DNA from: an uncultured Flavobacteriaceae bacterium
GTDB lineage: Bacteria > Bacteroidota > Bacteroidia > Flavobacteriales > Flavobacteriaceae
Length of the DNA: 42,729 bases
Direction: 5' to 3'
NCBI GenBank assembly: GCA_938029725.1
Contig: CALHGE010000029.1
Coordinates: 1-42,729 of the forward strand
Shown piece by piece: positions 25,406-33,658 of the stretch. Under the pieces are notes generated by a model that worked only from the letters and a program-made list of their open reading frames with translations, made no database searches and was not told where the DNA came from. A program made the translations under genes and the position numbers. Numbering within the stretch: the first letter of the stretch is position 1; each line of letters starts with the position of its first letter.

Positions 25406-26406
25406 AACAAGCATTTAAGAGCCTAAGTGATGGCTGGCGTTATATTCTAGGAATTTTTGCAATCTTTTTTGGATGGCAGTTTCTTGGAGGCATACCATTA
25501 ATTGCTGCCGTATTGACGAAATCAGAGTCATTAAACGTCTTGGCGGGTGGCGATATGGGGGTGATGGCCGAATTATTAGGTAATAACTATTTTCTATTCT
25601 TAATGTTATTAACTTTTACTATTGGCTTGGCATGCTTGTTTTTATGGATAAAATTTATTCATAAACAGCCTATTAAAGAGTTAACTACTTCGCGAAAAAA
25701 AGTGGACTTTAATCGTGTCTTTTTTGCTTTTGTTCTTTGGGGTGTTGTATCTGCAGCCTTTGTGCTAATTGATATTCAGTTGTCTCCTGAAGATTATACG
25801 TTAAACTTTAATTTAAAACCTTTTCTGATTCTCGCGGTCATCGCTATTGTTATGATTCCTATTCAAACGAGTATGGAAGAGTATTTCATACGTGGCTACA
25901 TGATGCAGGGGCTTGGAGTTCTCGCAAAGAACAAATGGGTGCCCTTGGTGGTGACATCAACCCTGTTTGGTTTAATGCACATTCTTAATCCAGAAGTAGA
26001 AAAATTAGGCTACGGAATTATGGTCTACTATATCGGCACTGGTTTTTTTCTGGGAATACTTACGCTAATGGATGAGGGCTTGGAGCTAGCCCTTGGTTTT
26101 CATGCTGCTAACAACCTAATTACAGCACTCCTTGTGACTGCAGATTGGACAGCTTTTCAAACAAATTCTATCTATCGTGATATTTCTGAGCCCGTTTTAG
26201 GATGGGATGTTTTTGTACCCGTACTGGTCATCTTTCCGATACTACTATTCATCTTTTCAAAGAAATACAAATGGACGGATTGGAAAGAACGTCTTACCGG
26301 TAAGGTGCTAGAGCCAGTTGTAGCGGTGTTAGAAAATACATCGTCTTCAGTCGATTCCTTAATCGAACACAATTATCCAAAATCGAATTCCGATGACGGT
26401 AAATGA
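25396..26406 (+). CDS. CPBP-family intramembrane metalloprotease
   Basis: A 336-residue protein with about eight membrane segments. The Abi/CPBP core is complete: MEEYFIRGYMMQGL (EExxxR) at about residues 159-172, TLFGLMHILNP (FxxxH) at about 188-198 and GFHAANNLITALL (HxxxN) at about 234-246. Family members include CAAX-prenyl endopeptidase Rce1, and bacterial relatives cleave membrane substrates or mature bacteriocins. The gene overlaps menC by 10 bases and menE by 14 bases, so all three must be co-translated. There is no known proteolytic step in menaquinone synthesis. A cytoplasmic C-terminal tail of about 45 residues (GKVLEPVVAVLENTSSSVDS) follows the last segment. Confidence 0.9.
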   Translation: MYIEQAFKSLSDGWRYILGIFAIFFGWQFLGGIPLIAAVLTKSESLNVLAGGDMGVMAELLGNNYFLFLMLLTFTIGLACLFLWIKFIHKQPIKELTTSRKKVDFNRVFFAFVLWGVVSAAFVLIDIQLSPEDYTLNFNLKPFLILAVIAIVMIPIQTSMEEYFIRGYMMQGLGVLAKNKWVPLVVTSTLFGLMHILNPEVEKLGYGIMVYYIGTGFFLGILTLMDEGLELALGFHAANNLITALLVTADWTAFQTNSIYRDISEPVLGWDVFVPVLVIFPILLFIFSKKYKWTDWKERLTGKVLEPVVAVLENTSSSVDSLIEHNYPKSNSDDGK

Positions 26407-27484
26407 TATTGGCCTTCATAAAAGCTTTAAGCTTCATGGTATTGCGTATACCTCCTCGAAATTAAAAGACTTGGGTTATGATTTGGTTAAGGAAGGAAGT
26501 TCTTTTGAGCGAGCTATGGGTGATTTTTTTTTAAACTGGCTAGATGAAAGCTTAACTATCGCTGTGACAACTTCTGGTTCAACAGGTATTCCTAAAAGCA
26601 TACTACTTCAAAAACAACAGATGGTCAATTCAGCTTTGGCTACTGGTAAATATTTCGATTTAAAGGAGGAAGATACTGCTCTTTTATGCCTGCCTGCAGA
26701 ATATATTGCAGGTAAAATGATGCTTGTCAGGGCAATGGTTTTAGGCTTGGAATTAGATTATGTTGAACCTGCTTCAAATCCTCTAACTGCGGTTTCAAAA
26801 AGCTATGATTTTGCCGCGATGGTACCATTGCAGGTTGAAAATGCTGTAGCGAAAATCGAACAGATCAAAACACTACTGATAGGAGGTGCTGCTGTTTCAA
26901 TTAAATTAAAAGAGAAGCTTCGAGAAAAACGCACAGTCGTTTTTGAAACCTATGGTATGACGGAAACGATTACTCATGTAGCTGCGCGTAAAATCAACCC
27001 CAGTATGCTCCTCAGTTCTCAGGGTGACACTAACAATTTTACTGCGCTTCCTGATGTGCTTTTCTCGACAGATGATAGGGCCTGCTTAGTCATAGCAGCA
27101 GCGAAGGTATCTGACCATTCGATTGTGACAAATGATGTGGTACATCTTATTTCAAAAACTGAATTTGAATGGTTGGGCCGCTATGATAATGTTATTAATT
27201 CAGGAGGGGTGAAACTATTTCCTGAACAGATTGAGACGAAGTTGGTGCCGATTTTAAACCGAAGATTTTTTATAGCAGGAGTTCCAGATGAAAAACTTGG
27301 TCAGAAGGTGGTTTTAGTAGTTGAAGGGGCAATTGATTCTGAGAAATTAATGCAAAGCATTGGCGAAGAAGAATGTTTAGAGCGGTTTGAAATCCCTAAA
27401 AATGTGTATGTCATTCCAAAGTTTGTTGAGACGGAAACAGGTAAAATCCGTAGAACAGAAAACCTTCGACTAAGTAAGAAGTAG
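26393..27484 (+). CDS. menE: o-Succinylbenzoate-CoA ligase
   Basis: An adenylate-forming enzyme of 363 residues activating o-succinylbenzoate with CoA. The phosphate-binding loop AVTTSGSTGIPKSILL is at about residues 57-72, the adenine motif ETYGMTETITHVAARKI at about 184-200, and the hinge GRYDNVINSGGVKLFPEQIE at about 262-281. The late lysine region TGKIRRTE is present. It is shorter than the usual 450-490 residues because the N-terminal lobe is reduced, as in other Bacteroidota MenE. It overlaps the CPBP gene by 14 bases and closes the menC-CPBP-menE operon. Confidence 0.92.
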   Translation: MTVNDIGLHKSFKLHGIAYTSSKLKDLGYDLVKEGSSFERAMGDFFLNWLDESLTIAVTTSGSTGIPKSILLQKQQMVNSALATGKYFDLKEEDTALLCLPAEYIAGKMMLVRAMVLGLELDYVEPASNPLTAVSKSYDFAAMVPLQVENAVAKIEQIKTLLIGGAAVSIKLKEKLREKRTVVFETYGMTETITHVAARKINPSMLLSSQGDTNNFTALPDVLFSTDDRACLVIAAAKVSDHSIVTNDVVHLISKTEFEWLGRYDNVINSGGVKLFPEQIETKLVPILNRRFFIAGVPDEKLGQKVVLVVEGAIDSEKLMQSIGEEECLERFEIPKNVYVIPKFVETETGKIRRTENLRLSKK

Positions 27485-27545
27485 TGTTCCCTAGCTTCAA
27501 GTAACACTTCCCTCATTTAAGATTTTATAAGAATTGATTGCGTTT

Positions 27546-27553
27546 TAGCTTTG
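27546..27553 (+). promoter_or_regulatory. -7 element before the VWA-plug gene
   Basis: TAGCTTTG fits TAnnTTTG and lies 23 bases before the ATG at 27577. It falls inside a longer reading from a TTG at 27538 and so supports the ATG at 27577 as the start. No clear -33 is seen. Confidence 0.5.
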
Positions 27554-27576
27554 CTTCAAACGTAAAACCAATGATT

Positions 27577-29700
27577 ATGAAAAATCAATTCTTTTTAATA
27601 TTAGCAGTATTATGTGCAATTGGACTCCATGCACAGACAAAAAACATAACAGGTAATGTAACCGATGAACTAGCTATGCCTTTGCCAGGCGTGAATATCC
27701 TTATTAAAGGCACAGCGCGTGGCGCTCAAACAGATTTTGATGGAAATTATGAGATTACCGCTCGCAAAGGAGATGTTTTGACTTTCTCATATATGGGTTA
27801 TATAGCTGATGAAGTAACTCTTGGAGATTCGATTGTTATAAATATTGCCATGCAGGCTGATGCTGCCACTTTAGAGGAAGTAGTTGTTATGGGGTATTCT
27901 ATAGCACAAACAAGAAGTATGACTGGTTCGATTACTAGGGTAGCATCGGCTGCAGAAATGAAACGAAACAAGCAACAAGCATATCATCAAAGGCTTGCAG
28001 GTAAACTTCAAGGAAAAGTATCCGGGGTTCAAATAACAGGAGCCAACAGTGCCGCAGGAGGCACAACTAAAATCAAAATCAGAGGCTTAGGGACTGTGAA
28101 AACAGGAAAAGAACCCTTGTATATTGTAGACGGTGTTCCCATTCAAAAAAAGAATAATACTGTAATTGCGCAATTCGACCCCGAAAGCATAGCTAAGATG
28201 AACAGGTATCATAGTAGCAAGGCGAAGCAGTTATTTGGAAAAATCGCAAAAAATGGTTGTATTGTTATCACGACTAAAAAAGGAAATTATGACATTGAGA
28301 ATGATGAGAATTATACAAAGCTTTCAGAGAATAATTTCGAGGAGACAAGTTTAAATCCACTTTCTACCTTTTCGATAGATGTAGACAAAGCCGGCTACAG
28401 TAATGTGAGAAGACTCTTGAATAATGGAGAGAGAGTTCCGGTAGATGCAGTAAAGATTGAAGAGATGGTGAATTATTTTAATTACGAATATGCACAACCT
28501 ACAGATAAACATCCATTTTCTATTCATACTGAAGCAGCTTCAACACCATGGAACTCTGATACAAAATTAGTGCGTATTGGTGTGCAGGGTAAATCGTATA
28601 AAAGTGAGGAGTTACCTCCTTCTAATCTTACTTTTCTAATAGATGTATCAGGCTCTATGAGCGGAACAAATAAATTACCGCTGTTAAAATCAGCTTTCAA
28701 GTTGCTCGTCACTCAACTGCGAGGAAGAGATAAAGTGTCTATCGTGGTTTATGCAGGAGCAGCTGGAGTGGTTTTAAATCCAACATCAGGAGATGATAAA
28801 ACAAAAATATTACAAGCTTTAGATCAATTAGAATCAGGCGGTTCTACCGCAGGTGGAGAAGGTATTGAATTGGCGTATGAGCTAGCGCAGAAAAATTTTA
28901 AAAAGAATGGTAATAATCGCGTGATTCTGGCTACTGATGGTGATTTCAATGTAGGCGCATCTAGCGATAAAGCGATGAAGGAGTTGATAGAAGAAAAAAG
29001 AGAAAGTGGTGTCTTTCTATCTGTTCTAGGTTTTGGCATGGGCAATTACAAAGATTCAAAACTAGAAACTTTAGCAGACAAAGGCAACGGTAATCATGCC
29101 TATATAGATACCATGCAGGAAGCACAAAAGGTTTTTGGAAAAGAGTTCGGAGGAACGCTATACACGATAGCAAAAGATGTTAAAATTCAAGTAGAGTTTA
29201 ATCCGGCTAAAGTTCAGGCATATAGACTTATTGGGTACGAAAATAGGCTCTTAGCTACTGAGGATTTTGTGGATGACACCAAAGATGCAGGCGAATTAGG
29301 AAGTGGACATACTGTGACAGCTTTGTATGAAGTAGTGCCTGTCGGAGTTCAAAGCGACTACGTCAAAGGCATGGTTGATTTGAAATATACAAATGCCAGC
29401 AGTAAAAATGGTTTTTCAAATGAGTTGTTGACGGTTAAGTTTCGTTATAAAAAACCTCAAGGTTCGGTAAGTACTGAAATGGTTCATGTTTTAAATACCA
29501 AAACGTCTGAAATGTCTTCAGATTTTAAATTTGCCTCAGCAGTTGCCTTATTCGGAATGCATTTACGAAAATCAGAGTATAAGAATGGCGCAGTGCTTAA
29601 AGATGTAATTCAGTTGGCAGAATCTGGTAGAGGGGAAGATAAACAAGGGTATAGAGCAGAGTTTATAAGACTGGTTAATTCAGTAGAGAATAGTTTGTAA
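27577..29700 (+). CDS. Secreted CPD-plug-VWA protein (YfbK-like)
   Basis: A 707-residue exported protein from the ATG at 27577, since the signal peptide MKNQFFLILAVLCAIGLHAQ begins there. Domains in order: CarboxypepD-regulatory-like beta domain (about 20-105; ITGNVTDELAMPLPGVNILI, ending LEEVVVMGYS); a TonB plug-like domain (about 120-245; KLQGKVSGVQITGA, PLYIVDGVPI, NGCIVITTKKG); the VWA N-terminal segment (about 262-345, NPLSTFSIDVDKAGYSNVRR); a VWA domain with a full MIDAS, DVSGSMS at about residue 356 and ATDGDFN; and a YfbK_C (DUF3520)-like C-terminus. No beta-barrel follows the plug. The family of SusC-like receptors has about 1000 residues, so this is a plug reused in another protein. 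The role is unknown; a metal-dependent adhesion or assembly role is plausible. Confidence 0.85.
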   Translation: MKNQFFLILAVLCAIGLHAQTKNITGNVTDELAMPLPGVNILIKGTARGAQTDFDGNYEITARKGDVLTFSYMGYIADEVTLGDSIVINIAMQADAATLEEVVVMGYSIAQTRSMTGSITRVASAAEMKRNKQQAYHQRLAGKLQGKVSGVQITGANSAAGGTTKIKIRGLGTVKTGKEPLYIVDGVPIQKKNNTVIAQFDPESIAKMNRYHSSKAKQLFGKIAKNGCIVITTKKGNYDIENDENYTKLSENNFEETSLNPLSTFSIDVDKAGYSNVRRLLNNGERVPVDAVKIEEMVNYFNYEYAQPTDKHPFSIHTEAASTPWNSDTKLVRIGVQGKSYKSEELPPSNLTFLIDVSGSMSGTNKLPLLKSAFKLLVTQLRGRDKVSIVVYAGAAGVVLNPTSGDDKTKILQALDQLESGGSTAGGEGIELAYELAQKNFKKNGNNRVILATDGDFNVGASSDKAMKELIEEKRESGVFLSVLGFGMGNYKDSKLETLADKGNGNHAYIDTMQEAQKVFGKEFGGTLYTIAKDVKIQVEFNPAKVQAYRLIGYENRLLATEDFVDDTKDAGELGSGHTVTALYEVVPVGVQSDYVKGMVDLKYTNASSKNGFSNELLTVKFRYKKPQGSVSTEMVHVLNTKTSEMSSDFKFASAVALFGMHLRKSEYKNGAVLKDVIQLAESGRGEDKQGYRAEFIRLVNSVENSL

Positions 29701-29701
29701 G

Positions 29702-29726
29702 AAAAGTGCCGAAAGGCACTTTTTTC
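29702..29726 (+). terminator. Terminator after the VWA-plug gene
   Basis: AAAAGTGCC (29702-29710) pairs with GGCACTTTT (29715-29723) around a GAAA tetraloop, followed by T residues. It immediately follows the stop codon. Confidence 0.92.
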
Positions 29727-29824
29727 TATTTTGATAGTTTACCAAGATACCTACCCGATAAAGGCCGAAGCAAGCCTAAAGTCATTTCATTATTTTGTAA
29801 TTTCATAGCTTAAACCAAAATGCT

Positions 29825-31171
29825 ATGAAAAACGCCTTCTTGTCTCTTTTGCTCTTTATTTCAATCACTATAAATGCGCAGCAAATTCTCCCCGAGATTG
29901 AACGGGCTAGGGTAGTGGATGAAATATTGGCTGATAAATTCAATACGTTGTTGCCACAGCTTATGGATACAGCTGATATTGATATGTGGATACTTATTTC
30001 ACGAGAATATAATGAAGATCCGGTATTGCGAACGATGCTTCCGTCAACATGGTTGAATGCGCGCAGAAGAACCATTCTTTTATTTTATAGAGATAAAGCA
30101 AAAAATACAATAGAAAAATTAGCGGTAGCGCGGTATAATGTAGGTGATAATATTGAATCTGCTTGGGATAAAGAAAAGGAACCCAACCAATGGAAACGCT
30201 TAATGCAGCTAATAGCAGAAAGGAATCCGAATAAAATTGGTTTGAATTTTTCGAAAGACCATAATATAGCAGATGGCTTAGATAAAACTGATTATGATGA
30301 GTTCATGCAGAACTTGCCGAAGCAACAGCATAAAAAAGTAGTTTCAGCAGAACAATTGGGCGTCAGATGGATAGAAACCCGCAGCGCAAGAGAAATGGTT
30401 ATTTATAATCAATTGGTTGACATTACTCATGCTATTATTGCAGAAGCTTTTTCAGAAAAAGTAATTACTCCAGGGGTCACAACAACGACTGAGGTAGAGT
30501 GGTGGATGCGCCAAAAGGTAACGGATTTAGGTCTTGAAACCTGGTTTCACCCTACGGTAGATGTGCAGCGCAGTGCTGAGAAATTAGTAGGGCACTTGTA
30601 TTCGTTTTCTGGTCGACCTGACGACACCGTTATCTTTCCAGGAGATTTGCTGCATTGTGATTTTGGAATTACCTATTTGCGATTGAATACTGATTGTCAA
30701 GAACTTGCCTATGTGCTAAAACCCGAAGAGAAAGTAGCGCCCAAGTTTTTGGTTGATGGTCTGAAAGATGGAAATCGCGTACAAGACTTTCTTACAAGCA
30801 ATATGATTCAAGGAAGAACGGGGAATGAAATTTTAGCAAAATCTCTTCAAGAAGCCAAGGCAGCAGGCTTACGCCCGTCCATATATACCCACCCCTTAGG
30901 TTTATATGGCCATTCTGCAGGCACCACCATAGGCATGTGGGATTCGCAAGGAGGCGTTATGAAAGCTGATGGTGCTAACTACCCTTTAAACCCCAATACC
31001 GTATATGCTATTGAGTTGAACACCACTATCAGCATTCCTGAATGGAAGAGAGATATTCGCATTATGCTTGAAGAAGCAGGTTTTTATGGTGCGGATGGGT
31101 TTCGATATGTAAATGGAAGACAGACCGAGTTATTGTTGATTCCTAGAGTAAAACCACATCAGGGAAATTAA
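29825..31171 (+). CDS. Secreted M24-family metallopeptidase (Xaa-Pro aminopeptidase-like)
   Basis: A 448-residue exported peptidase with signal MKNAFLSLLLFISITINAQQ. The N-terminal creatinase-like domain (about 20-180) includes MDTADIDMWILISREYNEDP and an inserted acidic region. The pita-bread catalytic domain follows, with metal ligands in DFGITYLRLNTDCQELAYVL, GHSAGTTIGMWDS, AIELNTTI and IMLEEAGFYG, in the usual Asp, Asp, His, Glu, Glu order. Relatives remove N-terminal residues before proline using two metal ions. It lies between two plug-domain genes, but a terminator separates it from the first, and its stop is 65 bases before the next start. Confidence 0.88.
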   Translation: MKNAFLSLLLFISITINAQQILPEIERARVVDEILADKFNTLLPQLMDTADIDMWILISREYNEDPVLRTMLPSTWLNARRRTILLFYRDKAKNTIEKLAVARYNVGDNIESAWDKEKEPNQWKRLMQLIAERNPNKIGLNFSKDHNIADGLDKTDYDEFMQNLPKQQHKKVVSAEQLGVRWIETRSAREMVIYNQLVDITHAIIAEAFSEKVITPGVTTTTEVEWWMRQKVTDLGLETWFHPTVDVQRSAEKLVGHLYSFSGRPDDTVIFPGDLLHCDFGITYLRLNTDCQELAYVLKPEEKVAPKFLVDGLKDGNRVQDFLTSNMIQGRTGNEILAKSLQEAKAAGLRPSIYTHPLGLYGHSAGTTIGMWDSQGGVMKADGANYPLNPNTVYAIELNTTISIPEWKRDIRIMLEEAGFYGADGFRYVNGRQTELLLIPRVKPHQGN

Positions 31172-31236
31172 TTAGAAAATTTGGCAGTAAACCAATAGTT
31201 TTCTAATTTCATAAGCATAGTTCTAAACAAATAGTA

Positions 31237-33471
31237 ATGAAAAAAGTAATCTTCACTACGGTATTCATTCTTGGTATGATGCAACTGTCTTCTCAAGAAA
31301 TAAAAAATAAGAACACTACAATTTGTTGGGATACTTCTTCGTCTATGTCGGAGCGAGATAAGGCTAAAGATTTTTCTGTTTTAGAAAAAGTATTTCAACG
31401 GAATGGAAACCAGAACGTGCAGTTGCTACTTTTTAATAGCAGTACTCAAGAAAAAGAGTATCTCATAAAAGATGGAAATTGGAGTCAGTTGAAAGAAGAT
31501 TTACAAAATGTGAATTACGACGGAGGAACTATTTATGCTTCGCTAGAAGATAAAATAAAAAACCCTAATGTCTACGTTTTTACCGACGGTAATAAGAACC
31601 TATCAAAAGATAGATGGCCTTTAGGTGCAAATAGTTTTTTGATTAATAGTAGTCCTAATCGCGATGCCAATTTTTTAGAACGCACCGCATTATTAACTAA
31701 AAGTCGTTTAATGGATTTTGCGGCCATGCTTCCTGAAAATGTGAAGAAGCTACAGCAAAAGACAGCCGTTGTGGCAACACCTCAGAAAGCCATGGTGATG
31801 GGTACTGTTTATATTGATAATAGCCCTGCCGCTAATGTGAAGGTTTCATTAAAAGGTTTAGCGGAGAACTTCTTAACGAACCCATTAGGTGAATTTTCGG
31901 TACCAGCAAGCGTTGGTGATACTTTGGTTGTAACCAGTAGAAAAAGCAAAACCATTAAAACGATCACCGTCGATGCCATGACGCATATACCTATTTTTAT
32001 GTCATCTAATACCGTCGCTTTAGATGAGGTAATAGTGACAGAAGAAAAACTTAAAAAAGCAGAATTGACCCTCACCGGCTACGGGCTTCAGAATAAAGAG
32101 TCTGTTGGCTATGCGGTTTCAGAAGTTGATGCTGAGAATATTTCTGAAATGTCAACAACAGTGGGCGATGCAATTAACACCAAAGTACCTGGACTTCAAG
32201 TACCTGGTCAGAATGCTTGGGATAGAGGAGCTGGCGGACTTGGGGCTGCTAAAATAAGAGGAAGTGGAAGTATTAATATGAATACCAATGCTTTGGTAGT
32301 GGTGAATGGAGTGCCGATGCAGAGAAGTGAGACTTCGTCTGTTTCTGGTGGTGCATATATAACGAAAAACGCCAATATGGATTATATTGACCCAGCCAAT
32401 ATAGCAACGATTACCGTATTAAAAGGCTTAGCCGCAACAAATGCCTATGGAGGAGAAGGCAGAGGAGGGGTTATCTTAATCACTACTAAAACTGGGGTTC
32501 ATATGGGCGCTAGTACCGAAAAACCTATAGACCAGGCACTCTTGAAAAACAATGTATATGACGAATCACAAGGTGAATTAACTACAAGCTTGAACACAAC
32601 TTTAAGTGCTCTGCAGGCAAGTGAGTCTATCGATGATGCCTACGACACCTATATGGCATTAAAGAACTTCAATCAAAGAAATATGAAGTTCTTTTTAGAG
32701 GCTTTTGATTATTTCAAAGCTAAAGATGCTAAAATAGCGGGGCGTATTATTTCAAATATTTTGGAATGGAATCGTAACGATCTGAAGGTTCTAAGAGCGA
32801 TTTCAAAGGCATTTACGGTAATTGAAGCGTTTGACAATGTGGTCTTAATTAATGAAGAGATCATCAAAATAGCACCCACTGATGTCAATGCATATTTTAA
32901 TAAAGCCACCGCAAAAATAGAATTGGGTGAATATCAGATGGCGCTAAAAGAACTATTGGCACTTGAAGGTGGTAAAACGTATTTTTCGGTTGATGCCTCC
33001 GGAATTTCTAAGACCCTAAAACGAGAGATAAAAAACCTGATTTCACAGCATAAAGACAAACTGAACCTTGCCAATGTTGCTGCCGAATACTTGGGCAATG
33101 TTAAATACAAAGTAAGGCTGGTTTTTGAGTGGAATATTCCCGGGGCTGAATTTGAGCTACAATTTGTAAATCCGCAGAAAAGGTTTTTCAATTGGGAACA
33201 TACCAATGTAGCGCTAAGCGGTCGTATAGAAAACGAGTTGAAAAACAACTACCGTATGGAAGAGTATGAATTTTACGGTGATGTGGCAGGAGAGTGGGTC
33301 ATTAATGCGAAATACCTTGATGATCAAGTAGGCACAGAAAAAATGCCTCTAGCGCTAATGGTTACTATTTATACCGACTTTGGCTACCCCACCCAAACAA
33401 AAGAGCATGTTTTAGTGTATTTCTCGCAGCGCAATGAGAAAAAGAACCTTAAGAAACTTTTGGTGAAGTGA
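31237..33471 (+). CDS. Secreted VWA-like, CPD, plug, TPR and DUF2135-like protein
   Basis: A 744-residue exported protein (signal 1-20, QLSSQ end). Domains in order: a VWA-like region (about 25-165) with an Asp at residue 32 in CWDTSSSMSERD, NYDGGTIYASLED and VFTDGNKN, resembling a MIDAS; a CPD-like domain (about 185-265) ending LDEVIVTEEK; a plug-like domain (about 285-420), with GDAINTKVPGLQVPGQ, NALVVVNGVPM and RGGVILITTKTG; a helical TPR-like region (about 450-620); and a C-terminal beta module (about 625-744) beginning RLVFEWNIPGAEFELQFVNP that looks like DUF2135 of YfaP. No beta-barrel is present. The C-terminal two thirds are homologous to the next two genes. Function unknown; I infer a periplasmic or surface role. 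Confidence 0.75.
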   Translation: MKKVIFTTVFILGMMQLSSQEIKNKNTTICWDTSSSMSERDKAKDFSVLEKVFQRNGNQNVQLLLFNSSTQEKEYLIKDGNWSQLKEDLQNVNYDGGTIYASLEDKIKNPNVYVFTDGNKNLSKDRWPLGANSFLINSSPNRDANFLERTALLTKSRLMDFAAMLPENVKKLQQKTAVVATPQKAMVMGTVYIDNSPAANVKVSLKGLAENFLTNPLGEFSVPASVGDTLVVTSRKSKTIKTITVDAMTHIPIFMSSNTVALDEVIVTEEKLKKAELTLTGYGLQNKESVGYAVSEVDAENISEMSTTVGDAINTKVPGLQVPGQNAWDRGAGGLGAAKIRGSGSINMNTNALVVVNGVPMQRSETSSVSGGAYITKNANMDYIDPANIATITVLKGLAATNAYGGEGRGGVILITTKTGVHMGASTEKPIDQALLKNNVYDESQGELTTSLNTTLSALQASESIDDAYDTYMALKNFNQRNMKFFLEAFDYFKAKDAKIAGRIISNILEWNRNDLKVLRAISKAFTVIEAFDNVVLINEEIIKIAPTDVNAYFNKATAKIELGEYQMALKELLALEGGKTYFSVDASGISKTLKREIKNLISQHKDKLNLANVAAEYLGNVKYKVRLVFEWNIPGAEFELQFVNPQKRFFNWEHTNVALSGRIENELKNNYRMEEYEFYGDVAGEWVINAKYLDDQVGTEKMPLALMVTIYTDFGYPTQTKEHVLVYFSQRNEKKNLKKLLVK

Positions 33472-33658
33472 TCTAGACTTGTAGATCAGTACCGCACGAA
33501 TAGTTAAGATGGTTTTAAATAGCTTTATTTCTTTCGGTTGTAGGCTACCTAGTTGATACATCATAGCTGCTTAAAAAAATAACATCTTAAAGAAGTGTAA
33601 AAAAGTGGTATAATTTTTGAGAGTTTTTTCTTATATTTCAATAACTAAATATTTAATT

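Noticed and set aside
31183..31200. TTTGGCAG before the 744-residue protein as a third sigma-54 site
   Set aside because: No TTG at the -12 distance follows it.
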